From: Alkaliphilus metalliredigens QYMF
Lineage (GTDB): Bacteria > Bacillota > Clostridia > Peptostreptococcales > Natronincolaceae
Length of the DNA: 64,000 nucleotides
Reading direction: 5' to 3'
NCBI RefSeq assembly: GCF_000016985.1
Contig: NC_009633.1
Location: forward strand, 372,001-436,000
Program-made: the position numbers and the translations under genes
Notes under the pieces: model-generated
Database searches by the model: none
What the model was told of the DNA's origin: nothing
What the model saw: the letters and a program-made list of their open reading frames with translations, nothing else
Shown here: piece after piece, positions 1 to 8,537 of the stretch
Position numbering within the stretch: position 1 is the stretch's first letter
Layout: every line of letters starts with the position of its first letter

Positions 1-618
1 ATGGGGTTATCCAGTGGACTGATGGTGGCCATTGTTACATTTGAACTACTACCAGAGGCATTTATGATTGCCGGGGTGCCTTGGACAGTTGTGGGACTCA
101 TTGGAGGGGTCTTGATTGCCACGATACTAGATGGTTTCATTGCCCGTTTAAGCAGTCGAAAACATGGTGGCAAGCATGGATATGTAAAGACCGCTGCATT
201 ATTGGGAATTGGAATTGCCCTGCATAACTTTCCGGAGGGAATGGCCATTGGGTCGGGATTCGTAGCCCAGAATCGTTTGGGAATCGGGCTGGCGATTGTC
301 ATTGCCCTCCATAATATGCCGGAAGGAGTGGCCATGGTAACACCTTTACGGGTGGGGGGATATAGTCGAAGTAAGGCATTTTTTCTTACGTTGTTAGCTG
401 GGACGCCCATGGGAATCGGAGCATACTTTGGGGCGTTACTTGGACGGGTTGCAGATGGGTTTATTGGGATCTGCCTTGCATTTGCAGGGGGAACCATGCT
501 TTATATCACCTTTGGAGAATTGATTCCCAGAGGGAAGGAATTAGATCAAGGAAGAATATCCACGATTTGTGCTACCTTTGGCTTTGTTTTAGGGATGTTA
601 ATCTCAAAAAGGTTCTAA
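1..618 (+). CDS. ZIP family divalent metal transporter (5'-truncated by window edge)
   Basis: Membrane protein of the ZIP (Zrt/Irt-like) family, which moves Zn2+ or other divalent metals into the cytoplasm. The two family signatures in the metal-binding helices are clear: HNFPEG at residues 75-80 and HNMPEG at 104-109, the latter followed by a TPL turn. About six hydrophobic segments are visible. The reading frame begins at base 1 with a segment (GLSSGLMVAIVTFELLPEA) that lies in the second or third helix of complete homologues, which are usually 240-270 residues, so the N-terminus probably lies outside the window and the ATG at base 1 is likely internal. Substrate metal cannot be told from sequence. 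Confidence 0.85.
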   Translation: MGLSSGLMVAIVTFELLPEAFMIAGVPWTVVGLIGGVLIATILDGFIARLSSRKHGGKHGYVKTAALLGIGIALHNFPEGMAIGSGFVAQNRLGIGLAIVIALHNMPEGVAMVTPLRVGGYSRSKAFFLTLLAGTPMGIGAYFGALLGRVADGFIGICLAFAGGTMLYITFGELIPRGKELDQGRISTICATFGFVLGMLISKRF

Positions 619-718
619 CAATGATTGTTAAGTTCTTCCTTTTTGGTATACAATAGTAAAAAGTGAACATGTCACTTACGGGTTGTCTATAAGAAAATGA
701 TGATAAAGGTGATGAATA

Positions 719-1171
719 ATGTATCAAATACTATCCTGGATCGTACGCTATTTATTGATTGCACTTGTATACTATTTTATTTACAGTATTATCCGTTTGA
801 TTTACCTTGATATTAAGGCCATTAACGAAAAGGAAGCAAGGGGTCCAAGGACCCCTTATTTAAAGCTGGTCAATCGTAAGGAGCGATTGGATTTTGAAAT
901 AGATGAGCTCTATGATCTCCATGAGGAGACCACCATCGGACGTGGAAAAGAAAATGAGATTCAAATAGTGGATCAATTTATTTCCACAAGGCATGTCAGG
1001 ATTGCCCTTGATGAGGGCCAATACTTTCTAGAAGATTTAGGCAGTGTCAACGGAACTTATTTAAATGGAGAAAAACTTCAGGATGTGGCAAAGCTAAAAG
1101 ACGGTGACCGAATTGGTTTGGGACAAGTGGAATTTCTTTTTGTGAAAGAGGAAGAGGAAGAGGAGGATTAG
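719..1171 (+). CDS. Membrane-anchored FHA domain protein
   Basis: 150 residues: one N-terminal transmembrane helix (about 5-30), then a forkhead-associated domain (about 68-145) that binds phosphothreonine peptides. The FHA landmarks are present: GR at 74-75, STRH at 89-92 and D107 with NGT at 111-113. The C-terminus is a run of glutamates. It precedes a SEDS polymerase by 4 bp and a class B PBP, the same arrangement as FHA-rodA-pbpA clusters in other Gram-positives, where FHA proteins link Ser/Thr kinase signalling to wall synthesis. That link is inferred here; no kinase gene is in the window. An AAAGGTGATG ribosome site precedes the ATG. Confidence 0.85.
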   Translation: MYQILSWIVRYLLIALVYYFIYSIIRLIYLDIKAINEKEARGPRTPYLKLVNRKERLDFEIDELYDLHEETTIGRGKENEIQIVDQFISTRHVRIALDEGQYFLEDLGSVNGTYLNGEKLQDVAKLKDGDRIGLGQVEFLFVKEEEEEED

Positions 1172-1175
1172 GTGT

Positions 1176-2390
1176 ATGGCAAGACCAATACATATTGTTG
1201 TTCTAATTAATCTATTGCTCTTTCCCTTGTTGTTTTTTTATGGAGAAGCCCAGGATCCTTTAATATTGGCAATCGGTGGGGGGATTATTTTATTGACCAT
1301 TCTATCTCAATTTGCCATTGTAAAGGGGAAGATGGGGGATCCTTATATATTTCTCATTTTGTCTCTCCTTTGTAGCATTAGCATTGCCATGCTTTATCGG
1401 TTGGACCCCTTCTATGGCATTCGCCAGACCATATGGTATGGGGTGGGCTTAATTCTCTTTTTCCTGACCTATGTTTTCTTTCGGTGGGTCAAAAAATGGG
1501 ATGAATACTTTTATCTCTATGTGATTGCAGGAGTAGGGCTCTTTGCTGCAACCTACTTTTTGGGTACCACAATCAAAGGAGCCAACAATTGGATTCGAAT
1601 AGGTGGCTTTACATTTCAGCCAGCGGAAGCCATCAAGCTCATTTTCGTCTTTATGATAGCAAGTTATTTTAAACATACCCAGAAGGTGAAAAATGTGTAT
1701 GTTTTTCTGGGGATTGTCTATCTACATATGCTGTTCTTAATGCTTCAACGGGATATGGGCATGGTGCTACTCTTTTATGCTGTTTTTATCAGTCTCTTTT
1801 ATGTGCATATTGAGGACTATCGTTTGATTTTATATAATACAGTCCCCTTTGGGCTCATGGCGGTGATCAGCTACTTAACCATGAACCATGTTCGGGTGCG
1901 ATTTGAAGCGTGGCTCAATCCATGGCAGGATATTGCCGGAAGGGGTTATCAGATCACCCAATCCCTCTTTGCCATTGCCGGTGGCGGTTTTTTTGGAACG
2001 GGGATCGGATTGGGAAACCCCGGGGTCATTCCAGAGGTACATACGGACTTTATTTTCTCGGCCATTGCAGAGGAATTAGGGGTCTTCGGGGCAATTGCCA
2101 TGATTTTATTGTACTTTATTTTGATTTACCGGGGGTTTAAGATTGTTTTGACGATTAATGAGCCATTCCGAAAGACAGTAGCCCTAGGAATTACCCTGCT
2201 TTATGGTTATCAGACATTTATTATTGTAGGTGGCGTCATTAAGCTGATTCCATTGACGGGGATCACCCTACCCTTTGTGAGCTATGGGGGAAGTGCCTTT
2301 GTCTCGGGATTTGTGGCCTTTGGTATTTTACAGGCCCTTTCTACTAAGTGGAAACCGGGAAGGGGGCGGCTGGAAATTGAACGGAAATAA
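1176..2390 (+). CDS. SEDS family peptidoglycan glycosyltransferase (FtsW/RodA/SpoVE type)
   Basis: 404-residue polytopic protein with about ten transmembrane segments. It belongs to the SEDS family, which polymerises lipid II into glycan strands with a partner class B penicillin-binding protein. Supporting features are the LVVGG-like LFAIAGGGFFGTGIGLG loop, the conserved TDFIFSAIAEELG segment (Asp at about 289) and the C-terminal LPFVSYGGS motif. The partner PBP is encoded immediately downstream and the two reading frames overlap by 14 bp, which suggests translational coupling. Whether it acts in elongation, division or sporulation cannot be decided from this locus alone; the FHA neighbour favours a RodA-like housekeeping role. 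Confidence 0.9.
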   Translation: MARPIHIVVLINLLLFPLLFFYGEAQDPLILAIGGGIILLTILSQFAIVKGKMGDPYIFLILSLLCSISIAMLYRLDPFYGIRQTIWYGVGLILFFLTYVFFRWVKKWDEYFYLYVIAGVGLFAATYFLGTTIKGANNWIRIGGFTFQPAEAIKLIFVFMIASYFKHTQKVKNVYVFLGIVYLHMLFLMLQRDMGMVLLFYAVFISLFYVHIEDYRLILYNTVPFGLMAVISYLTMNHVRVRFEAWLNPWQDIAGRGYQITQSLFAIAGGGFFGTGIGLGNPGVIPEVHTDFIFSAIAEELGVFGAIAMILLYFILIYRGFKIVLTINEPFRKTVALGITLLYGYQTFIIVGGVIKLIPLTGITLPFVSYGGSAFVSGFVAFGILQALSTKWKPGRGRLEIERK

Positions 2391-3777
2391 ACGAATTGTT
2401 CATTTGATTGTTTTGACCAGCGTATTATTTTTAAGTCTCATTTCTTATCTGACTTATTTTCAAGTTTTTAGAGCCACTACCATTGCGGAAAATTCCTTTA
2501 ACCCAAGACATTGGGCCAGGGAGGACACCACCCTACGAGGCAGGATTTATGACCGAAATGGACTGATATTGGCTGATTCAGATGTAGAAGAAGGAAGACC
2601 CATACGAAGCTATCCCCATGGCAGGCTTTATAGCCATGTGATTGGATACCATAATAGGCAATATGGACGGACGGGAATTGAATTTTATTATAATGAGCAT
2701 CTAATGGATCTCCTCATGGAGCGGCCGGTGGCACGAATTCGAGATCGAATCACGGGAGAAATGATTCAAGGAAATGACCTGGTACTAACCATTGATCACG
2801 AGCTACAACAGTTGGCCCATCAACTACTGGGCAATAAAAACGGATCAATTGTGGCATTGGATCCTAGAAATGGGGAAGTACTGGCCATGGTCAGTAAGCC
2901 TGATTACAATCCCAATACCTTGGTGGGGGATTGGAATGACTTGATCATCCGGGAGGACAGTCCATTGCTTAATCGAAGCATTGCCGGGCTTTATACACCG
3001 GGATCTGTTTATAAAATATTGATGGCGGCAAAGGGTGTGGAGGAAGGACTTGAGACAAATGTGTATGAATCCACCAGTTCTATTGTGGTGGATGGTTATA
3101 CTCTTTCTAATTATGGTGAAACAGCCCACGGAGAAATCACCTTAGGGGAGGCCTTGGCAGTATCCGCTAATACCAGTTTTGCTAGGCTGGCATTGGAGCT
3201 AGGAGAAGGGTCTGTCACTGAGATTTCTAGGCGGTTCTTAATGGGAGAAAGGATTCCATCGGATATGCCTGTGAATCGCAGTCTGTATCCCTATGAGGGT
3301 GGCTTGCAGGATACTGAACTGGTGGCGGTGTCCATTGGCCAAGGAAGGCTCCTGGTGACACCACTACATATGGCGGCCATGACCTCTGTTTTTGCCAACG
3401 GGGGGGTTATGATGGCTCCTCATATCGTACAAGAGGTACAAAGTCCAACGGGTAGAGTGGTTCTTCGGCCTGGAGGGGAAGTCGTTACTGTTGTGTCCGC
3501 TGAAGTAGCTGAGACTGTCAAGGAAATGATGATTAGTGTTGTTGAACAGGGAACAGGTAGAAATGCTGGGGTACAAGGGGTTTCTGTGGCGGGAAAAACA
3601 GGGACTGCTGAGAACGTAACAGGAAAAAGTCATGCCTGGTTTGTGGGATTTGCCCCTGCTGAAGCACCGCAAATTGTTGTGGCTGTTATTCTAGAGAGTG
3701 AAGGACAAACCGGAGGAGCTGCAGCGGCCCCCATTGCCCGTGATCTGATCGGAAGAGGAATTCAAGGAGGAAATTAG
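2377..3777 (+). CDS. Class B penicillin-binding protein (PbpA-like transpeptidase)
   Basis: Peptidoglycan DD-transpeptidase anchored by an N-terminal helix. All three active-site motifs are present: SVYK with nucleophile S210, SAN at 263-265 and KTG at 407-409 (numbered from the TTG at 2377). The open frame extends further upstream to 2284, but the transmembrane helix begins just after the TTG at 2377, a GGGAAGGGGG ribosome site lies 10 bp before it, and the longer version would start inside the SEDS gene with an unrelated stretch. I therefore prefer TTG 2377 (466 residues). The 14-bp overlap with the SEDS gene fits a SEDS-PBP pair acting as one machine. Confidence 0.9.
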   Translation: MNGNKRIVHLIVLTSVLFLSLISYLTYFQVFRATTIAENSFNPRHWAREDTTLRGRIYDRNGLILADSDVEEGRPIRSYPHGRLYSHVIGYHNRQYGRTGIEFYYNEHLMDLLMERPVARIRDRITGEMIQGNDLVLTIDHELQQLAHQLLGNKNGSIVALDPRNGEVLAMVSKPDYNPNTLVGDWNDLIIREDSPLLNRSIAGLYTPGSVYKILMAAKGVEEGLETNVYESTSSIVVDGYTLSNYGETAHGEITLGEALAVSANTSFARLALELGEGSVTEISRRFLMGERIPSDMPVNRSLYPYEGGLQDTELVAVSIGQGRLLVTPLHMAAMTSVFANGGVMMAPHIVQEVQSPTGRVVLRPGGEVVTVVSAEVAETVKEMMISVVEQGTGRNAGVQGVSVAGKTGTAENVTGKSHAWFVGFAPAEAPQIVVAVILESEGQTGGAAAAPIARDLIGRGIQGGN

Positions 3778-3779
3778 GT

Positions 3780-4850
3780 GTGAAGAGAACAAAAATAATC
3801 AAACTAGAAGAGATGAATGAAAAACAAATAGATGAAATACTAACTGCCTGTGGAGAGATGATAAGAGAGGGTAAAACTGTGGCCTTTCCAACGGAAACTG
3901 TCTATGGTCTGGGAGCCAATGCCTTGGATTCTAAAGCCATTAACAAAATTTTTGTTGCAAAAGGGCGCCCCTCGGACAATCCATTAATTGTACATGTGGC
4001 TCATCGGGTAGAGGTGGATGCACTGGTGAGAGTCATTCCTGAAAAGGCAAAGAAACTCATGGCCCATTTTTGGCCAGGCCCCTTGACCCTTGTGATGGAA
4101 AAATCCCATGGAATTCCTGGGGAAATTTCTGCTGGGCTCTCGACGGTGGCCATACGTATGCCAGTTCATCCCATTGCCAGGACATTAATTGAGAAGGCTG
4201 GTGTTCCTGTTGCGGCGCCAAGTGCCAATACCTCAGGCAAGCCCAGTCCCACAAGGGCAGCCCATGTGATCCAAGACTTAAGGGGGAAGGTTGACGCAAT
4301 TATTGCCGGAGGCCCCTGCGATGTAGGGGTGGAATCCACAGTGCTAGATGTCACTGAAGAGACCCCAATGATATTACGGCCCGGGGGTGTCACCAAGGAA
4401 ATGCTGGAGGCGGTCATTGGAGAGGTAGCTCTAGACCCAGGCCTATATCATCGAGGTGAAATGAAGGATGTTCCAAGATCTCCAGGAATGAAATATACCC
4501 ACTATGCACCGAAGGCCAAGGTCATCATTATTGAGGGAGTCGAAGCCGCAGTTGTGAGAAAAATTAGAGAAATGGTAGCATATTATAAAGAAAAGGGATT
4601 GTCCGTGGGTGTCATTGTCACCGATGAGTCTCTTGCTTATTATGATCAAGTAGAGGAATGCTGTGTTAAGAGCATGGGAAGTCGTCAAAATCCAGAAACC
4701 ATTGCAAACAATCTTTTTAGAGTGCTAAGGGAATTTGATGAAACCAATGTGGCAATCATACTATCAGAAGCTGTTGAGGAAGTGGGAATCGGGCAAGCTG
4801 TTATGAATCGTTTGATGAAGGCTGCTGGGAATGAAAAAATAAACGCATAG
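3780..4850 (+). CDS. ywlC: L-threonylcarbamoyladenylate synthase (Sua5/YwlC)
   Basis: 356 residues with GTG start 3 bp after the PBP stop, behind a good AAGGAGG site. It makes threonylcarbamoyl-AMP from threonine, bicarbonate and ATP, the first step of t6A37 modification of ANN-decoding tRNAs. The YrdC/Sua5 catalytic domain fills residues about 15-205 (PTETVYGLGANA, SDNPLIVHV, PSANTSGKPSPT, GVESTVLD), and a linker RSPGMKYTHYAPKAKV leads to the C-terminal Sua5 domain. Length matches long-form Sua5 proteins rather than the short TsaC type. The next gene is a YwlE-type phosphatase, as in Bacillus ywlC-ywlE loci. Confidence 0.94.
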   Translation: MKRTKIIKLEEMNEKQIDEILTACGEMIREGKTVAFPTETVYGLGANALDSKAINKIFVAKGRPSDNPLIVHVAHRVEVDALVRVIPEKAKKLMAHFWPGPLTLVMEKSHGIPGEISAGLSTVAIRMPVHPIARTLIEKAGVPVAAPSANTSGKPSPTRAAHVIQDLRGKVDAIIAGGPCDVGVESTVLDVTEETPMILRPGGVTKEMLEAVIGEVALDPGLYHRGEMKDVPRSPGMKYTHYAPKAKVIIIEGVEAAVVRKIREMVAYYKEKGLSVGVIVTDESLAYYDQVEECCVKSMGSRQNPETIANNLFRVLREFDETNVAIILSEAVEEVGIGQAVMNRLMKAAGNEKINA

Positions 4851-4868
4851 ATGAAAGGGTGAAAAAGG

Positions 4869-5348
4869 ATGAAAACAATATTATTTATTTGTACTGGGAA
4901 TACTTGTAGAAGTATCATGGGTGAGGCTTTAATGAAAGAATTGCTATCAAAACAGCCCCATACCCTAGGTGAAGTGACAGTACTCTCGGCAGGTGTATCA
5001 GCAGCATCGGGAGAGCCTGCATCCGGGCAGGCTGTGGAGGTGATGAATGAAAAGGGTATTTCCCTAGGGCAGCATCGTGCCACCCCCATATCAAAGAGCC
5101 TCATCGATGAAGCTGACTTGGTTTTGACCATGACAGCGAATCATAAAAAAGTAGTGCTGGAGATTCATCCTAAGGCCAAAGATAAAGTCTATACCCTAAA
5201 GGAATATACCGGGACTGTAGATTCCCTGGATATATCAGACCCCTTTGGCCAGCCTGTTGTGATTTATCGTCGAAGTGCTGAAGAAATTGAGGGTCAGCTG
5301 AAGCAACTTTTAGAAAAGCTAGAAGATGAAAAAAATGAGAAAAAGTGA
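4869..5348 (+). CDS. ywlE: Low-molecular-weight phosphatase, protein-arginine phosphatase (YwlE) type
   Basis: 159-residue cytoplasmic phosphatase. The P-loop CTGNTCRS supplies the nucleophile C8 and R14, and the general acid is D124 in the DPFG turn. In Bacillus YwlE a threonine in the P-loop (CTGNT) sets specificity for phosphoarginine, whereas tyrosine phosphatases usually have Ile or Leu there; here that position is T12, so dephosphorylation of arginine-phosphorylated proteins is the best guess. After the P-loop the usual SPMAEA is SIMGEA. It follows the Sua5 gene by 18 bp. No McsB arginine kinase is in the window. Confidence 0.85.
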   Translation: MKTILFICTGNTCRSIMGEALMKELLSKQPHTLGEVTVLSAGVSAASGEPASGQAVEVMNEKGISLGQHRATPISKSLIDEADLVLTMTANHKKVVLEIHPKAKDKVYTLKEYTGTVDSLDISDPFGQPVVIYRRSAEEIEGQLKQLLEKLEDEKNEKK

Positions 5349-5368
5349 TTAAAAAATAAAAAATACAA

Positions 5369-5397
5369 GCAGGAACTTTGCGATATTTGTCGAATTA
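5369..5397 (+). promoter_or_regulatory. Candidate sigma-H promoter of rpiB-upp
   Basis: The -35 element GCAGGAACT (5369-5377) matches RnAGGAwWW and the -10 element GTCGAATTA (5389-5397) matches RnnGAATww, with an 11-bp spacer. The -10 region is overlapped by TTTGTCGAA, the Spo0A box sequence. Both consensus forms come from Bacillus. Confidence 0.6.
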
Positions 5398-5458
5398 AGT
5401 ATAGGTTTATGATTTAATCGGACTTGTTTGATGATAGAAAAATCCTGGAGGTGGATAT

Positions 5459-5908
5459 ATGAAAATTGCAATTGGCAGTGATCATGGTGGGTATGAACTA
5501 AAGAACTTGATTAAGGAACACCTATTGAATAAGAAGCTGGAAGTGGTGGATTTTGGTACTGAATCCACGGATTCCTGTGATTATGCTGATTATGCCCAAG
5601 GGGTGGCGGAGGCAGTTGCCAAGGGAGACTATGCAAGGGGAATTTTAATTTGTGGTACAGGGATTGGGATTTCCATTGCAGCCAATAAGGTGCCGGGAAT
5701 TCGTTGTGCCCTTGTGGGAGATTGTTTTTCAGCAAAAGCAACAACTGAACACAATGACAGCAATGTATTGGCCCTTGGGGGACGGGTTGTTGGACCGGGC
5801 CTCGCATTAGAAATTGTAGATATTTGGTTATCTGCTACATTTCAAGGGGGAAGACACCAAAAGCGAATCGATAAAATCACTGATATTGAAAGTAAATATT
5901 ATAAATAA
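5459..5908 (+). CDS. rpiB: Ribose-5-phosphate isomerase B
   Basis: 149-residue enzyme of the RpiB/LacAB family interconverting ribulose 5-phosphate and ribose 5-phosphate in the non-oxidative pentose phosphate pathway. The N-terminal AIGSDHGGYELK motif, the catalytic cysteine C65 in ILICGTGIGISIAANK and the HNDSNVLALGGR motif are all intact, and length is standard. GGAGGTG precedes the ATG. It is followed 15 bp later by upp, so ribose phosphate supply and PRPP-dependent uracil salvage are co-transcribed. A sigma-H-like promoter lies upstream. Confidence 0.95.
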   Translation: MKIAIGSDHGGYELKNLIKEHLLNKKLEVVDFGTESTDSCDYADYAQGVAEAVAKGDYARGILICGTGIGISIAANKVPGIRCALVGDCFSAKATTEHNDSNVLALGGRVVGPGLALEIVDIWLSATFQGGRHQKRIDKITDIESKYYK

Positions 5909-5923
5909 TAAGGAGGAATTGCG

Positions 5924-6553
5924 ATGAGTAAAGTGTTTGTGATTGATCACCCTTTGATTCAACATAAATTGACGTTAATTAGGGACAAAAATACAGGTTC
6001 AAAGGATTTTCGTGATTTGGTAAAGGAAATTTCTCTGCTGATGGGATATGAAGTAACAAGAAATTTGTCATTACAAGAGATCGAGATCGAAACCCCAGTT
6101 GGTGTGACAAAATCAAAGGTGATTTCCGGTAGAAAGCTAGGGATTGTACCGATTTTGCGTGCGGGATTAGGAATGGTGGATGGCATTTTACAGCTGATTC
6201 CAGCGGCTAAGGTGGGACATGTGGGTCTGTATAGAGATCCCGAGACATTAGAGCCCGTAGAATACTACTGCAAACTTCCTGTGGATGTACAGGAGCGAGA
6301 AATTATCGTGTTAGATCCAATGCTTGCCACTGGGGGATCTGCCAATGCCACATTAAAGGCCATCAAAGATCGTGGTGTGGCAAACATGAAATTAGTTTGT
6401 ATTGTATCCTGTCCAGAGGGAATTGCAGCTGTACAGAAAGCGCATCCAGATGTGGATATTTATGTAGCAGCAATTGACGAAAAGCTAAATGACCATGCTT
6501 ATATCGTACCGGGCTTAGGGGATGCAGGAGATCGTTTGTTTGGAACAAAGTAA
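5924..6553 (+). CDS. upp: Uracil phosphoribosyltransferase
   Basis: 209 residues; converts uracil and PRPP to UMP. The PRPP-binding loop is at 131-139 (DPMLATGGS), and the C-terminal uracil site includes [16 protein letters not shown]. An AGGAGG site precedes the ATG. Last gene of the unit; a terminator follows within 20 bp. Length and motifs are typical with nothing odd. Confidence 0.96.
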   Translation: MSKVFVIDHPLIQHKLTLIRDKNTGSKDFRDLVKEISLLMGYEVTRNLSLQEIEIETPVGVTKSKVISGRKLGIVPILRAGLGMVDGILQLIPAAKVGHVGLYRDPETLEPVEYYCKLPVDVQEREIIVLDPMLATGGSANATLKAIKDRGVANMKLVCIVSCPEGIAAVQKAHPDVDIYVAAIDEKLNDHAYIVPGLGDAGDRLFGTK

Positions 6554-6572
6554 ATAGAGTATCTTTAGAAAG

Positions 6573-6617
6573 AACTTATGGTGTAGAGGAATCTACTCTA
6601 TAAGTTTTTACTTTTTT
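6573..6617 (+). terminator. Rho-independent terminator after upp
   Basis: AACTTAT (6573-6579) pairs with ATAAGTT (6600-6606), with an inner GTAGA/TCTAC stem and a trailing T-rich run. A second GC hairpin (GGGCGGG 6630-6636 with CCCGCCC 6642-6648) follows without a T run. Confidence 0.75.
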
Positions 6618-6756
6618 ATGCGAGCCTTCGGGCGGGGTATTCCCGCCCAGGCACTTGTAAATATTAAGATTTAATGACAATTTACATAAAAGCCCAATTT
6701 TATGATAAAATATAGAACTAAGTAGGTGTTTTCAAAAATGTAAGGGGGAAATTGAT

Positions 6757-7197
6757 ATGAGACCGTCCTGGGACCAATATTTCATGGAGATGGCAGAAGT
6801 AGTTAAGACGCGGTCTACATGTATGCGCAGGCAGGTAGGTGCAGTCGTTGTTAAGGATAAACGAGTGCTGAGTAGCGGATACAATGGTGCCCCAAGTGGC
6901 ATTGAGCATTGTGAGAAAACCGGCTGTTTACGAGAACAGTTAGGGGTCCCATCTGGAGAACGGCATGAGCTCTGTAGGGGATTACATGCGGAACAGAATG
7001 CGATTATTCAAGCGGCTTATCATGGAGTTGAAATTCAAGGGACAACCCTTTATGTCACCTTGCAGCCCTGTGTGCTTTGTGCTAAAATGCTAATCAATGC
7101 AGGCGTGAAAAGACTTGTTTTCAAAGGTCAATATCCCGATGATCTTTCAGAGAAAATGCTGACAGAAGCTGGGATTGAAATGGAGAAATTTGAGTAA
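6757..7197 (+). CDS. Deoxycytidylate (dCMP) deaminase
   Basis: 146-residue zinc deaminase converting dCMP to dUMP for thymidylate synthesis. The catalytic zinc site is HAE (H77, E79) and PCVLC (C105, C108). An additional cluster of C52, C57, H70 and C73 matches the structural zinc of the T4-type dCMP deaminase group and argues against simple cytidine deaminase or ComE-only assignments. The gene is monocistronic in appearance, with its own AAGGGGG ribosome site. Confidence 0.9.
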   Translation: MRPSWDQYFMEMAEVVKTRSTCMRRQVGAVVVKDKRVLSSGYNGAPSGIEHCEKTGCLREQLGVPSGERHELCRGLHAEQNAIIQAAYHGVEIQGTTLYVTLQPCVLCAKMLINAGVKRLVFKGQYPDDLSEKMLTEAGIEMEKFE

Positions 7198-7280
7198 GTA
7201 AGAAGCAATATACATTGCTTGTTTCGAATATTTGTTATAAAATCAGACATATGTATTGATCTCAGATGAGGAGTGAATAA

Positions 7281-8321
7281 ATGGAAAAGTATATGATTAC
7301 CTTTTTTGTTGCATTGGCAATTTCCTATATACTGACCCCTTATGCCAAAAAACTCGCTTATCGAATTGGTGCCATTGATGTGCCAAAGGATAATCGTAGG
7401 ATCCATAAAAAACCCATTCCTCGCTTAGGTGGGGTCGCAATTTACACAGCTTTCATGATAACGGCCTTGATTTCCCTACCGATTGATCGCCAACTGATGG
7501 CGATTTTAATAGGGGCTACGGTCATTGTTTTAACAGGAATCATTGATGATGTGAAGCCAATTTCAGCAAAATATAAAATGGTAGCACAGATTATTGCTGC
7601 ATTAATAATCGTATCTAGTGGCTTGAGAATTGTTTATGTTAGTAATCCACTGGTTCCAGGAGCTGGAATGAACTTAGGGATATTGAGTATACCCGTAACC
7701 ATCTTTTGGATTGTTGGAGTGACCAATGCAGTTAACCTAATTGATGGTTTAGATGGATTAGCAGCAGGGGTATCTGTCATTGCCTCCATCTCATTGGCAG
7801 CAGTAGCCTACTTAAATGGACAACCTGAAGTGGCAGTCCTATTGGTGATTTTAGCTGGAGCATCCTTAGGCTTTCTACCTTATAACTTTAATCCAGCACA
7901 AATCTTTATGGGAGATACGGGATCTCTCTTTATTGGTTTTATTTTAGCCAGTGTATCCATTGAAGGTGTGATTAAGAGTGCCACAACCATTGCAGTGGCA
8001 ATTCCTGTGTTAGCATTGGGAGTACCCATCTTTGATACGGCCTTTGCAATCGTTAGGAGACTTGTTAACAAAAGACCGATTATGGAAGCTGATAAAGGGC
8101 ATTTGCATCATTGCCTGTTAGATAGAGGGTTGAGTCAAAAACAGACTGTGCTGGTTTTATATTCGATTAGTATTATATTAGGAGGAAGTGCCATTATCAT
8201 CGCTGATGCAACTCGAGGAACGGCATACCTATTAATTGTTTTCATTGCCACATCGGTACTGTTAGGTGCCATCCGGATTGGACTGTTTAAGAAATCAGCA
8301 GAGGAAAAGGCAAATTCTTAG
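7281..8321 (+). CDS. tagO: Undecaprenyl-phosphate GlcNAc-1-phosphate transferase (TagO/WecA family)
   Basis: 346-residue polytopic enzyme of the MraY/WecA family that transfers GlcNAc-1-phosphate to undecaprenyl phosphate, starting teichoic acid or polysaccharide synthesis. About ten helices are evident. Catalytic cytoplasmic motifs are present: IIDDVKPISAKYK, VNLIDGLDGLAAG, FMGDTGSLFIG and the HLHH box (DKGHLHHCLLDRG). That HLHH box places it with TagO/WecA rather than MraY. wecB, which makes ManNAc nucleotide from the same precursor, lies about 2 kb downstream, consistent with a wall-linkage-unit pathway. Confidence 0.9.
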   Translation: MEKYMITFFVALAISYILTPYAKKLAYRIGAIDVPKDNRRIHKKPIPRLGGVAIYTAFMITALISLPIDRQLMAILIGATVIVLTGIIDDVKPISAKYKMVAQIIAALIIVSSGLRIVYVSNPLVPGAGMNLGILSIPVTIFWIVGVTNAVNLIDGLDGLAAGVSVIASISLAAVAYLNGQPEVAVLLVILAGASLGFLPYNFNPAQIFMGDTGSLFIGFILASVSIEGVIKSATTIAVAIPVLALGVPIFDTAFAIVRRLVNKRPIMEADKGHLHHCLLDRGLSQKQTVLVLYSISIILGGSAIIIADATRGTAYLLIVFIATSVLLGAIRIGLFKKSAEEKANS

Positions 8322-8385
8322 TCATGATTGTAGATCAGACAGCCAGTGAATGATAAAATAAGTGATACTATACCAGATATATTAA

Positions 8386-8417
8386 AGAAGCCAAGAGAAA
8401 TTTTGGGTTCTTTTTTT
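8386..8417 (+). terminator. Terminator of tagO
   Basis: AGAAGCCAA (8386-8394) pairs with TTGGGTTCT (8403-8411), one mismatch, followed by seven T. Confidence 0.6.
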
Positions 8418-8460
8418 GTGTACTTTTGTGTATTTTGTGTGCTTCATGTACTTAAGATTA

Positions 8461-8507
8461 CAAAAAAGTAAGCGGTCACAGTCCGATGCATATCGAACTG
8501 TGACCGC
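8461..8507 (-). terminator. Terminator of the NSS transporter gene
   Basis: An 11-bp perfect stem, GCGGTCACAGT (8472-8482) with ACTGTGACCGC (8497-8507), is followed on the minus strand by TTACTTTTTTG. It separates two convergent genes. Confidence 0.8.
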
Positions 8508-8537
8508 CTAGCTTAGCTTTTATTTTTTATAACTTGC

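Noticed and set aside
1449-1676. 75-codon leftward open frame inside the SEDS gene
   Set aside because: It is a shadow of a well-supported membrane protein gene, with no ribosome site and unlike any family.
2284-2376. Upstream extension of the class B PBP frame
   Set aside because: It lies wholly inside the SEDS gene and encodes no PBP-like sequence; TTG 2377 has the ribosome site and starts just before the membrane helix.
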